Position numbers and translations under genes: made by a program
Part shown: piece by piece, positions 10,662 through 21,861 of the stretch
Layout of the letters: each line of letters begins with the position of its first letter
Position numbering within the stretch: the first letter of the stretch is position 1
Notes under the pieces: generated by a model
The model's database searches: none
The model's input: the letters and a program-made list of their open reading frames with translations, nothing else
What the model was told of the DNA's origin: nothing
Assembly (NCBI GenBank): GCA_963920525.1
Contig: OY986436.1
Coordinates: 181,376,361-181,440,360, forward strand
From: Dichetophora obliterata
Lineage: Eukaryota > Arthropoda > Insecta > Diptera > Sciomyzidae
Direction: 5' to 3'
Length of the DNA: 64,000 bases

Positions 10662-13470
10662 TTACCTAAAGAGCTTTTTGAAGTACAATTTGACACACCT
10701 TCAAGGATTTGATGTTTCAGATTTGGCCGAATTAACGAGCTAGCGAGCACAGCATGCTTAAACACATGCATGCACCGTAAGCTTGAAACTATAAAAAATC
10801 GCGTCATTCTTTTGAGAATTTTGTATTTTGTAAAAATGTATGATGCGTTGATTGATGCTGTCAAAAATGTCATTTACCTGGGTTTAGGGTATGAAAAAGC
10901 CGTTTGAAAAGTTAATTCAATTGTTATACATTTATTTTAAATCGTAGAAAAATATATTTTATCGTTACATTAAAGAAACACAAAACGAACTAAATCGGAA
11001 TAGCACAACCCGAGATATTGCGATTTAAGCAACACAGACATTGACAAAATGTTGTCATTTATACGAATCTTCACCTAACGGTATTCCGTAAAAAGGTTTT
11101 CCGAGAAAAACTCCGTTATACGTGTGAGCTAATTTTACGTAAAGAAAATTTAAAAATATTTTCAGACGATTTAAAAACGTCAAATTTTATTTTTTGCAAA
11201 CTTCGTGCGTTTTGTAAGAGAATGACCCATGTGCAGTGCACAGCAAAAATAACCCCTACCCCCTCCCCCTGATTACATCAATGCTCTAAGATAACTCATC
11301 TTATGACAGCATAACAATCCATCAAAAAAGCATGACGACAGCAATCTCAATATGATGACCTAAAACCATACCAAAAAAGGCTTAACTTGCAAGTCAACTC
11401 AAAGCTATTTAAAGCTACGACAAATAGGTTGGAAATCCTTGAAGCTAAAAACAACGAGCTCAAGCTAATTACAGTCAGTTTGCAAAGAAAAGAGAGTAAA
11501 GTAAAATAAAACTAAACGTGTATAAACACAAGCACACACGCAATATAGCCACTTTAGATCGCATTGCGTAAGCATTGAACAAGATCTGCAGTTAAAAGCT
11601 TTTAATGGAGCCACAAAACTTACCCCAAGAAATGCAAGCATGACTTCATTTATCTTCAACCGATGCAAGCTGGCAGCCAATCAATTTAGTTACAAACTAA
11701 ATTATTGTGTGTCTGTGGCTGTATGTGTGTGTGTGTGTGTGTGTAAATATATCAGCTACAATTGATCGTGACCAAATTAAGCCCGAAGATTCAATGTGAT
11801 TCCCATCAGTTTTTGACTCAGGGTCTTAACTGCTACGTTGACATTGACTTGGTTCACATACACACTCTCTATATACAAAGTTTGTACATAAAATGGTGCA
11901 CCAAAAATAAAATGCAAAAAAAAAAGAAAAAAATATGTTGCGCGGCATGTAGCAGGGCGAGCGAACATGGAACCTTGATGCGAAGCGCAGCAATGCCGAA
12001 GCTTGCTGGAAGCTTATTTTGCGCGCGACAGAAATTAATTGAAATCTAGAATAATTGATTATGAAGCTTACTCAGTAAGCTTGCAAATAGTTGCGAGCAG
12101 CTTTTTTGTCTTAATACACTTTTTTACACTTTTTGTTTTTATTTTTATTTTCTACAGCTTTGCACTAGAAGCTGCTTAATTAAATGGCAATAACTGCGTT
12201 CTTGGGCTTGCTCTTGACATTCTAAATTCTGAATAGTTCTGTCTTAAAGTATCTAACTTACGCATTACCATGACCTGCATCCGCGGCAAGGTATCTAATT
12301 GTGTTTGCAAAAAAAAAAGAAAATTCTCTAGTTTTTGACCTCAATTGAAAATCTCTCAAGTGCTGCATTGATTACAGCACAAGCTGCTGATTAAGTTTAA
12401 ACTAGCTGGCTAATGCAAAGTTTTTATTTGCTGCTTGCAACTCCACCCTATTGCGTGTTACAAAAGAAAAAGCTGATGATTTTGTGCTCATTTTTTTGTT
12501 TGTTTGTGCATCTGTTTGATGTGAAGCTTATCAGCAGCTTCTTTGTGTGTGTGCATAGCTTCAGGGTGGCTCCGCATTTGCTGTGCACGTTGCAAGCCAA
12601 AGCATTATATGTACACTTGTGGGAAATAGTGCAACGGCAGCTTTAAGTTCAGAGGCCATGGATGCAAAGCGCTTAAAATGCACTAAAATGAGTTAGTTTA
12701 AACTTATGAAGTTAAACCTAATATTGCGCGGCATTACTTTTTGCGATTTTTGAGTGACTTTTAATGCGAGAATATTTTGCGCGGTAGTTCATCAGTTGCA
12801 TTATTATTATTAAACTGTGCCTGTTAGTGCATTTGACATATACAAGAGAATGACAACATAAAAGAGAAAAACCAAAAGAATTTTGCCGAAGTTTTGAGCA
12901 GCATACGTATAAGAATTTTTGCTCTTTAATATTACAAAAAAGCATTAAATGTGTTATTTTTATAAATGAAAGAAAATTGCATCCGTGCAGGAAATTCCGT
13001 TATCCAATTGATGACAATTTCCAATTGTCAATTGATACCCATTCTGAAAGAACTTAAAAAACTTAGAATAACTTTGATCTTTTATGTCTGTTGATGGTGA
13101 TCTGTACCAATTAATGGCTTAATTGCCATTAAACCGTTATAAAAGAGTGGTGGAAAAGTAAAAATAAATATCAAAATTCTTGAGCTCTTTTGATGAATTT
13201 TTTCTATATGTTGTTTAAGAATATTCTAATTGCCATGATTCCAAAATATTTTGGAAAAAAATTCTCATGCTTTTTTTGCAGTCGACCTTAAGTCGATTAT
13301 TAAAAAAAAAAGCTTGAATAAAGTCGTAAAAGTGTGGTAATTTTGAAGAGTTATTACAGCCAAAATAGGAAAAATATTGCATTTGCATTTTGAAGTGAAA
13401 ACTTCTTTAGGCGCGTTGAGCAATTTTTCGCAGAGGGTAAATCTTTGGTTTGCGTCATCATGCAGCGAGT
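10662..13470. other. intergenic sequence, no gene seen
   Basis: The longest frames are short and without recognisable motifs. A (GT)n run lies at 11723-11744. Around 11371-11503 the plus strand can encode a short coiled-coil-like stretch ending in a stop (LEILEAKNNELKL), which might be a scrap of a retrotransposon ORF1 but is too short to call. The composition and CAAAGC/TTTGCT-rich words at 12000-12700 differ from the TE blocks, so part of this may be host unique sequence. Confidence 0.4.
11723..11744. repeat. (GT)n microsatellite
   Basis: Uninterrupted alternating G and T over about 22 bp. Confidence 0.9.
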
Positions 13471-13479
13471 AGCATTTGT

Positions 13480-14690
13480 CATCAAGACAGCAAGTATCAT
13501 TCATCACCGATACAGACTGCGAGTAGCTTTCGTCAATAAGCTAGACACTGATTATTACAGTGCTTCCACAACGTAGACTGTGTAATTACTCCAGTGCTTC
13601 TCAAACTACACAGTGACTTTCAAACTGTTACTCCAGTGAATTTTGAACTGTTGATTGTAGTGACTCTCAAACTGTTGGACTTTTCACTTTGTGAAGGGTG
13701 TCACAGTTTAATTGACGCACTTACGTTTCTGAATTGTGTAGAGTTCTTATTGTAGTGATTTTTGGTGCTTTCCTTTCACTTGTGCAGGGTGAGTACAATA
13801 TGCCGCCTAAATGCGTCCCCGGCAATTGTCCAGACAAGGCTGTTTCTGCTTCAGGAAAACCTTTAATTGGTATTGTTATAGGTGTAAAAGGGCCTAACTT
13901 AGTGTTAGTTGATGATAAATGTGGACCCGGGTTTCGTCCAGGTGTGGGAGAGTCCGACATTCGTACGGGCCTAAAAGTAGGAGGTGTTGGTGTGAGTGTT
14001 AGCACTGGTAGTTTTCCAGCGAAGAGTGCCCCTAAAAGGCAACTTAATGTTGGTGAGGAGCCTATGTAAATAGAAAGTCGGAATTTAAGGCCCTTAAGAT
14101 TGATAAGTCCAGTATTTCGGCTGGAAAGGGAAAGGCTGTAAAAGGAGTTCGTGGATTGGTCCGGTCTAACTCTGCTGGTTCAATGGTGGGTAAGACCCCA
14201 AAAGCGAAAGACGATGTGAAATCTTCGGCGGAGAAGGCTGTGAACAAGAAAGGTAAGAAAGCTGTGGTTTCTGGCATGGATAATATCAGAAAAATTACAT
14301 TTATTTCTGATGACCTATTAAAAAAGCACTCGAATGTGGAATGAGAGGTGAGCATTTCCAGAAGTTTACTGTAGTGGCTAGCCGCTATGAAAAAATTATC
14401 TTAGAGGTCATTCTCGAAAATGAGCGTCTGTATGAACGTCTGGAGATGTTTCAGGCAATGAAAGATAGTTCGTCTCCTGTTGTAGGTGTTCAGAGTAGTG
14501 CATTGGCGATTGCTCTTCCGGTGGCACAGGTTGTTCTACCTGTGTTCTTGTCAGCTGCTCAAGAAAAGCCGGTTGAGACATGGTCCTTGGTTGTGCGTAG
14601 CAAGACAGCTGGAGCAAAATCAAAGGAGGTTGATAACGAGGTGGTTAAGGAGATTTGCCTCACTCTTGGAGTAAAATGGTGAGGCTAAAT
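13480..14690 (+). mobile_element. 5' end of an R1-like non-LTR retrotransposon
   Basis: An apparent 5' leader (about 13480-13799) with short repeats of CTCCAGTG and CAAACTGTT words precedes an ORF1 starting at 13800. Homology stops at about 14690, before the zinc-knuckle region and the whole of ORF2. Loss of the 3' part rather than the 5' part is the reverse of normal non-LTR truncation. The piece therefore probably lost its 3' end by deletion or by a later rearrangement. Confidence 0.55.
13800..14682 (+). pseudogene. R1/LOA-like ORF1 (gag-like) N-terminal part, frameshifted
   Basis: Gag-like ORF1 proteins of non-LTR retrotransposons bind the element RNA. The start is ATG 13800 (MPPKCVPGNCPDKAV). 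The first frame ends at 14069; the sequence continues one frame away as a Lys/Ala/Ser-rich segment (RKSEFKALKIDKSS onward) to 14343, then shifts again at 14341. The last part holds a short coiled-coil-prone stretch (LEVILENERLYERLEMF). It ends with KPVETWSLVVRSK, KSKEVDNEVVKEI and LGVKW at a stop. The (T/E)xxxVVxSK..TSKEV...V..x..LGV pattern is what leads into the conserved gag core of R1/LOA elements. The zinc knuckles are absent because the copy ends here. Two frameshifts make it non-functional. Confidence 0.6.
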
Positions 14691-14691
14691 G

Positions 14692-15404
14692 CAAAACTGC
14701 ATTAAATGGCCGAAATTGCTCTTTCAGGGGATTGCCATCGATGCATTTATTGTTATCGATGGATTGTCCAATTTATAGAAGCATAGTTGAGCATTAGATT
14801 TCTAGACATTTTTAATCATAAAAATTATGCAATTAAATTGTCAGGGAGCATGTGCAGTCATGTGTGGCCTTGGACAGTTATTGTTACAAGTGGTGTTTGT
14901 TTTTCACTGATTCAGGAGCCATATGCAACCCAATGTTGTTTTATAGGCCTCCCTGCAGGCATGCGGGTGTTTTCTGATCTCAGAGTGAACTCTGCCGTAT
15001 TTTCGTGTTAGAACTCCTCCTAGGTGGCGCTGGATTGAAGATATCAACTAAAACGTAGTTCTTCCTGCATTTTACTTTTATATCAACAATTTTAAATTTA
15101 AATGTAATAATATAGTTTGGTATAGTTATAAAAAAATACTATTTTAATATAAAATATTTTGAAAGAAATAATCAAACTGGAAGACGGTGAAAATATAAAA
15201 ATTTATTTCAGATTAGCATGAAAATTCATATATAACAGTCCGTGAATAGCAAGCGGTCCGTGACAGGACATTGTCTGACCGGGAATACTAGTATTTTATA
15301 TATAGGTTATCACTTCGGTAGGCAGTTCCCTCACTGCTATACTTTTTTTATCTACTAAAAGCTAAGGAGCGATACAAAGAGAAGAGGAGGGAAGAGAGAC
15401 GTAT
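14692..15404. other. no gene seen
   Basis: A+T-rich sequence between the R1-like and RTE-like remnants. A chance frame at 14787-15011 has no recognisable motif. No terminal repeats were found. Confidence 0.4.
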
Positions 15405-15409
15405 TTTCA

Positions 15410-16398
15410 GGCCCAATCCACAAGAAAGGTGATCCCACTATTTGTGAAAATTACCGTGGGATAAGTTTTCTTAATATCGCATATAAGGTCCTGTCGAGTG
15501 TTTTAGGTGAAAAATTGAAACCCATCGTAAACTAACTGATTGGACCTTATCAGTGTAGTCTCAGACCTGGAAAGTCTATTATCGAAAAGATCTGCAAGCT
15601 ATGATAAATCTTGAAAAGGACTTTGGTGACAAATCTTGAAAAGGTGCGATACAAGTGCCGATAAATTTTAACGATTTTGCTCTATCGCGGATGCTGTAAT
15701 TCGGCCCCAGTGCAGCGTTCTCTAGATAAGAAAGAGAGTCAAGTCGAATGAGTCTTGCAGTGAAAACAGATAAGACGAAATACTTTGTGGTCAACAAACA
15801 AACAGTTCCAGCGTCTTGGAGCCTAAGTACAAGTTGACAATAACTCCTTTGAGGTTGTGAAGTAGTCCGTCTATCTGGTATTCAGTATTGACTCAACCAA
15901 CGATATCGGCATTAAGATCAAACGAAGGATAACTCTTACCAACAGATGCTACTTTGGACTCAGTAGGGAGTTGAGAAGCAGAGCTCTCTCTCGGCGAACG
16001 AAAAACACGATCTATAAATCGAGAAAAGGATCCTTTGTAAGATCTACGGACAAATCTGCGTCAATGGTGAGTACCAAATACGGTGGAATGATGAACTGTA
16101 TGAACTGGACGGTGACATCTACATAGTCAAGTGCGTTAAAATCGACCGGCTTTGCAGGCTAGGTCATGCTTAGCGCATGAAAGACGATGCTCCAGTGAAA
16201 AAAATATTCGATTCGCTACCCAGCGGCTGTCAACACAGAAGAGACCGACCGTATATTCGTTGGAAAGACCAAGTAGAGGACAACCTGATGTAACGTGGAA
16301 TTTCCAATTGGCGCCAGCAAGCGAAAGACAGAAAGGGCTGGCGCACGTTCTTAGATATCTAGGTCAAGATCCACATACGATTGTAGCGCCAACTAAGT
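15410..16398 (+). pseudogene. RTE-like non-LTR reverse transcriptase, decayed
   Basis: The first block encodes GPIHKKGDPTICENYRGISF, then NIAYKVLSSVL and, after a stop, LIGPYQCSLRPGKS. This is the fingers/palm start of a non-LTR reverse transcriptase. The YADD catalytic centre is missing; a MITE fragment (15641-15708) and junk occupy that position. Homology resumes with LAVKTDKTKYF-like, YLVFSIDSTNDIGIKIKRR-like and RTKNTIYK-like pieces (from about 15730). It ends with KIDRLCRLGHA, RMKDDAPVKKIF, RRDRPYIRWKDQVEDNL and ISNWRQQAKDRKGWRTFLD. The LGH..RM..D, GRP..RWKDQV and W...A..R..W order is typical of RTE-type C-termini. Several stops and frameshifts are present. Confidence 0.7.
15641..15708. 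mobile_element. fragment of a 105-bp MITE
   Basis: The stretch ACAAGTGCCGATAAATTTT to TGCTGTAATTCGGCCCC matches the right two-thirds of the short inverted-repeat element at 59565-59669. The left end is missing. It sits within the RTE-like remnant. Confidence 0.6.
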
Positions 16399-16404
16399 AA
16401 ATAA

Positions 16405-16870
16405 GTAAAACCATTATTGAAAAATATTTACACATACTCGAAAACCATTTTTAGTTTCAATTTTCAAAATAAATTCTTATGCAAGTCAATATGAAGAAAA
16501 AAAAGGAAAATTTACTTTATAGCAGAATAAAACTATGTCAGCACATCGCAGCACTTATATTTATTATATGGAAGAGATTTTATAGGTCTTTAACTTAAAT
16601 GTTTCAAATAACAACAGTGAGCACATTTTTGCTCTTTTCTCATTTTATCACACTGCCAAAAAGAATGCCCTTAAATTTGCAAGATTTTGCTAGTATCACT
16701 TTTAAAATCAGAAATAATTTGCTGCAAAATGCAAGAGGCCTACTCCATTTCTTTTTAATAGTAACGAAACGGTCAGATTGGTTTTTAAGATTTTTTAAGA
16801 AAATTTTAAAATCGAGAATTTCGTCAAAAGGTATGGCAAGCCAGTCAATAACCTTCTTGCATTTGTATTC
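16405..16870. other. possible coding scrap of a hAT element, not assigned
   Basis: This stretch precedes a hAT-like terminus at 16872-16925. A 93-codon chance-length frame at 16599-16880 gives no motif I recognise on either strand. It may be the interior of the hAT whose end follows, but nothing in it proves that. Confidence 0.25.
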
Positions 16871-16871
16871 G

Positions 16872-16925
16872 GCTTTGTAACGGTGATTCGTTACAAAATG
16901 GCACCCCGCTCACTACGCCACTAGC
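16872..16925. mobile_element. hAT-like terminus (right end)
   Basis: The reverse complement reads CTAGTGGCGTAGTGAGCGGG and continues GTGCCATTTTGTAACG. It matches a left end at 26178-26226 that starts CAGTGGCGTAGTGAGCGGGG. CAGTGGCGTAG is a common hAT terminus. The partner end is not visible nearby, so this is a fragment. Confidence 0.5.
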
Positions 16926-17529
16926 CCACTTCACCACTGCCACACTACACCACTGTGCACATTCAACGTAGCCAACAGCCAGGCATATGGTAAATTTCCC
17001 ACAAGGTTTTTAGCAGAGGGTGAATAAATTGCGCAGTTTGGCAGATTTTGGCACGGCTCGAAAGCTTAGTGCTTTGCTCCGTCGTATACTTGTTGAACGA
17101 TAACAAGTCCGTAGTTTTAAAACAAGCTATCGTAAGGTGGCTCGTTCGAATACATTTAGCTTTTAAGTAGTAACAACGAGTATATATCTGTAAGAGTTTT
17201 CACTCGAGCGCTCGTTATTTTTTGCTCGCCGATATTAGCCATCCATCGACAGAAAAGGGTATTTTGATGGGACATTTATTTTATACCCCTTCAAAAGTGC
17301 GAGTTTGTTTACATTTTGTTTTTTATATTTTGATCATTTTGGCTGCGTGCACAAGGGAGCAAAAAGATCGGTATTTTTAAATGTGCTTATCTGTTTCTTC
17401 TTATTTGAATATCTGAAGAAATATTGCAAATTTTATGAATGAAAATAAAATTGTACAGCTTCTTATTTGCATGTGCATGGTTGCCGAATTTATTTTGTTT
17501 CCAGCTGGACATTTTTGTTGTGATTTTGT

Positions 17530-18131
17530 TGTAGCTATATTTTGGTTGCTGCTGCAGACAAGGATTTTTAGATATTTCATTAGTTTAATAGAAAGACAGA
17601 ATTCTGATTCGGCTAATGAAATAATTATTGGATAATAAAAAAATGTAACAATAAAATAGAATTGGTTTAGCAGTTTTTTATAAATTTATTGTAATATTTT
17701 GGTTGCTACTTTGGATACACAAGCATAATTTTTCGATACTTCATTAGCCGAATAGATAGACGGAATTCTGATTCGGCTAATGAAATAATTATTGCTAAGT
17801 CAGGGCTTGAAAAAATGTTTATTAACGGAACAAAGTAATGCTTTTTAAAAAGGTTTCCTCTGATTTATTTGGAATATAAAAGAAAATAGTTACAAATAAA
17901 ACCAAATTGATTCAAAGTATTTTTAGTTGGGTTGGGTTCTCCGGCCTTATTTTCAAGGTTATTGCTAAGTCAGGGCTTGAAAAAATGTTTATTAACGGAA
18001 CAAAGTAATGTATTTTAAAAAGGTTTCCTCTGATTTATTTGGAATATAAAAGAAAATACATACAAATAAAACCAAATTGATTTCAAAGTATTTGTAGTTG
18101 GGTTGGGTTCTCCGGCCTTATTTTCAAGGTT
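17530..18131. repeat. two successive tandem duplications (about 163 bp and 170 bp)
   Basis: The segment ending TCTGATTCGGCTAATGAAAT occurs at about 17530-17634 and again at 17690-17792. Directly after it, a 170-bp unit beginning ATTGCTAAGTCAGGGCTTG at 17791 is repeated in tandem at 17961 and ends at 18131 (GGCCTTATTTTCAAGGTT). The second pair differs at only a few positions, so that duplication is recent. It is non-coding. Confidence 0.8.
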
Positions 18132-18600
18132 TATTTCGGCAATATTTATTTATAATAAAATAAAATACAGTCAGTTAAATTTTTTCATGTTTTTAATATT
18201 TTATAATATTTTTTAAAATTATTTTACGTCCAAAGTGGATACCTAAAAGAAATTTGTGTTGCTGGCACGGGTGATTTCGGCACTTGAAGTCATTTGAAGA
18301 AAACAAAATTTAAATATATTATTGTTCTGCGAGTTGTCATTCTGGCAGGTAGAAGATTTAAATATTATTATTAAAAAATGAAAAAATGGCTAACTTCTAA
18401 GCAGACATTTACAAATATCAGGTTTTTTCATCAGGGTAAAAAACACGAAAAAAGATTAAAAATTAACAATTTTACTATCTGCTAGAGCCATTGACTGTAG
18501 AATTATGAATTGAAAATTCAGCCCAATCGGCTTGATAGATTTTTTCAAACACCCTGGTCAAAAAAGTCAAAAAACTTTGTTGCTAGAAAATCACTTTTAT
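18132..18600. other. no gene seen
   Basis: A+T-rich sequence between the tandem duplications and the foldback element. No motif or terminal repeat was identified. Confidence 0.4.
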
Positions 18601-18659
18601 TAATAAGTTTTATTTATTTATTTTATATATAAGTTTTTTTATTTATTTTATGTGTAAGG

Positions 18660-18890
18660 CTTATTTTATAATCCACAATAAAATCTTTCTTTTGGCATTC
18701 ACGTCGGCTTCGGTCGGGCGGTACCCCACAGTAATTAGTGGCATTCCCGTCGGTGTTGGTCGGTCGGTTGTCCACAATAAAATCTTTCTTTTGGCACTCA
18801 CTTCGGCTTCGGTCGGTCGGTAGTCCACAATAAAATCCTTCTTTCGGCATTCACGTCGGCTTAGTTCGGTCGGTAGCCCCACCATATAGA
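18660..18890 (-). repeat. left foldback tandem array
   Basis: About four diverged units. On the minus strand each carries CCGACCGACCGAAGCCGACG followed by TGAATGCCAAAAGAAAGATT and TTATTGTGGA. Spacing varies from about 55 to 100 bp, partly because one unit has lost its AAAGAAAGATT part. The open frames that cross it (18623-18885) simply reflect repeats without stops and are not genes. Confidence 0.75.
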
Positions 18891-19197
18891 TTTAGGCTTA
18901 AGAATTTTATTTACTAACTTATCTTTAAAATAATAACAAGGCGATTCACGCCATATATAAAAAATATATATATCACAATATAAAATATTAAATAAAGCAG
19001 CGTAGTCAGGTCTTGCCTAAGTCGTTGTCACACCGACCGTAACCGAACTTCACCGAATACCGTTTATCACCGAATTTCTCCGAGTCACCTCACTCTACCG
19101 CACACCGAACATCGAGAGCACACGAGTTTGAGGGTCTTTTGTCTGACCCTGGAGCGGCTGAGCATACCTCAGCCTTTGAAGAAAACCCCCCCTACAA

Positions 19198-19640
19198 CTT
19201 TATATCAAAAACTAAGTTATAAGCATTTAAAAGAGATTGGTTTACATACCAGTTATTAAGCGTCATTTAGAAATCTGCAAGAAAAAATAAAGAACAGTAT
19301 TAGCAAATTGTATGGGAACCAATGGTTAAATGTAATTATTTATTATAAGGTTATAAGTCAAGTAATTAATTAAGTAAATAAATATTGTCTTTACTTCACG
19401 AAATCATAGTTTAAGAGAAGGAAAAGACTTTAAAATGGTAATAATTATGTTAAAAAAAAAATGTATTCATATCAATATAAAGTACATGCTATTAATAAAA
19501 CTGTGCATTAATCGGGCATTTTTTTCAAAGAAGCTGGGGACATAAGCGATATAGGTGGCCTCGATAATCTAGTGGTAGCGTATATCCTGGCCGGGCCATG
19601 GTCCAACACTACAACCTTTCCTTCCTTATTTTTAGTCAGA
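19198..19640. other. central part of foldback, non-coding
   Basis: A+T-rich sequence inside the foldback. Around 19560-19610 an A-box-like TAATCTAGTGGTAGCG occurs without a credible B box. Confidence 0.35.
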
Positions 19641-19641
19641 G

Positions 19642-20071
19642 GAATAAAACGCTGGCCCCATTACAATGTGCATGTTGATCGTATAGAAAGAATCCAACAA
19701 CATTTTGTTGGGTTTGCTCTGAGAGGATTAAATGGAACTGGCACATTTAACCTTCCTCAATATGAGGATAATTTAAAATTATTAGAGATGCAATCTTTAA
19801 GTGAGAGAAGGATATCTGCTTATATCGTCTACTTACACCAACTCATCAGTGGTGTATTCGATTCTTCAGAACTTCTTTCCCTTATAAATTTAACACTACC
19901 CGTAGAAGTAGTAGAAATGGTAACAACATGATTTATTTACCATTTAGTAGAACAAATTATATGTTAACTGCTCCATTAAATAGCATGAGTACCTTTGATA
20001 ACAACTGTAGCGTGATTGATGTTACCTTGTCGGAAAGCCAACTCAAAAGTAGATTGAAAACTAACGTATGA
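19642..20071 (+). pseudogene. jockey-like reverse transcriptase C-terminus
   Basis: The plus strand encodes HYNVHVDRIERIQQHFVGFA, then FNLPQYEDNLKLLEMQSLSE and ISAYIVYLHQLISG, down to LSLINLTLPV. A frameshift near 19905-19925 moves the reading frame to PFSRTNYMLTAPLNSMSTF and SESQLKSRLKTNV, ending in a stop at 20069-20071. This is the post-RT C-terminal block of jockey-type polymerases. It differs from the jockey-like copy at 8447-10330. It lies in the centre of the foldback element, so it was either inserted there or captured. Confidence 0.7.
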
Positions 20072-20079
20072 TAACATCT

Positions 20080-20910
20080 ATGTAAGCGCATGGTTAGTTG
20101 TTATTTCTTGTGTTGTCCCTGAGCCCAACCTATATTATGATGGGTACATTTTTCTCACTTATAATTGTTTTGGATTACTTTTTTCGATATCTCTGAGATA
20201 TTTTAATGATATTTGGGTTGGTTCTTAAAATGATTTAATCCGAAGAAAGTGTGAAAAAGCTGTAGTAGCTGAACTCTTTTGTTATTGCATAATTTATAGA
20301 TAAAAAAATTGCAACAGGTGGTCGCCCGCAGAGCTCACTCAATAGAGAGAAGTTTCCCTGTAATAGCCACAGCGCCGCCATTTTGTTGTTTAATAAATAA
20401 AAAATATTTTTTTATACATTTAGACTTTTTGTTGTAACATGTATGAAAAAAAATATAATTTCTTTCTACCTATTTTAATTGAAGGGAATAACACTTCATG
20501 CATACAATAACTTTCATAGTGAGTTAAAATTTGAGCTTATTTTTCACTAATATAATAGTAAAATTTGAGTGAATTTGTAACGTTAATTTGTTCTAACAAG
20601 TTTTTGGGCTTGATATTAATAATCAAGTCCTACTAACTTGCTAAACTTAACCAATTTGTAAAGTCCTGTCAACACTTTTTATGGAAAAAACTGAGCAGCC
20701 TGTTAGCAAGTTAACAAACTCAGCACCGTGTTTTTGTTTAGCAGATACCATTTGTGAAGTCGGAAACGTCAAACTTATTCAGTGTAGTGATGAATTTTTT
20801 TGGGAATGAGTTTTAGCCAGTACCAAATGATTTTTGATTTGCGGCTTCAAAGTCTAAAAACTGCCCTTTATTAATAAAAATGAAACATTTTGGATTCGGG
20901 TTGGTAAAAA
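20080..20910. other. central part of foldback, non-coding
   Basis: Probably the 3' untranslated tail of the jockey fragment followed by A+T-rich sequence. No gene or RNA recognised. Confidence 0.35.
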
Positions 20911-21861
20911 TTTGTAAGGGGGTTTTTCTTCTTAAGGCTGAGGTATGCTCAACCACTCCAGGATCTGACGAAAGACCCTCAAACTTTCGCCAATAAATAA
21001 AGAGACTTGATGAATTTAATGCTCTGATTATAATTTCTGCTTTATTGTTGATATTGTAATTTTTAGCAGTGTACACAGTAATCGTGTATATACATATGTA
21101 TTTTCTCTAAGTGTATAGTTCTATAAGTAATTATTTTCTTTATACAATACACAATATTACAGATATATGAAATAGTGTGAAGTGAGTGAATCTGCCTATA
21201 GTGTCCTCGTATGCTGGTTCGACGATGTTCGGTGTGCGGTGGAGTTCGGTGACTCGGAAAAATTTGGTGATATTCGATGACGGTCGGTGTGACAAAGACT
21301 TAGGCAAGACCCAACTACTACGCTGCCTTATTTAGCATTTTATATTATACAATATATAATTTTATATGGCGTGAATCGCCATACTATAACTTTAAAGATG
21401 AGCTAGTAATAAAAAGAAAAAAAAAATCTTAAGCATAAATCTCTACGTTGGATGTCCGACCGACCGAAGGTGACGTAAAAAGTCCGAGCAAAAAGAAACT
21501 ACTTCGAATTTCCTACTGACCGAAGCCGACGTAAAAAGTCCGAAAAAAAAAACTTCGGATTTCTGACCGACTGAAGCCGATTTAAAAAGTACGAATAAAA
21601 AAAAGCACTTTGGATTTCCGACCGACCGAAGATGACGTAAAAAGTCCGAGCAAAAAGAAACTACTTCGGATTTCCGACCAACCGAAGCCGACGTAAAAAG
21701 TCCGCACAAAAGAAAGAGCACTTCGGATTTCTGACCGACTGAAGCTGACGTAAACAGTTCAAGCAAAATAACCAACTTCGGATTTCCGATCGACCGAAGC
21801 CGTTGCAAAAAGTCTGAGCAAAAACAATAGCGCTTTGAATCTCCGACTGTTCGAAATCGAC

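Noticed and set aside
11371..11503. Possible coiled-coil retrotransposon ORF1 scrap
   Set aside because: Only about 40 codons, no flanking element boundary and no second supporting motif.
18623..18885. Two overlapping minus-strand frames with repeated KKDFIVDYRPTE-like words
   Set aside because: They are translations of the left foldback tandem array; two frames are open at once because the repeat lacks stops.
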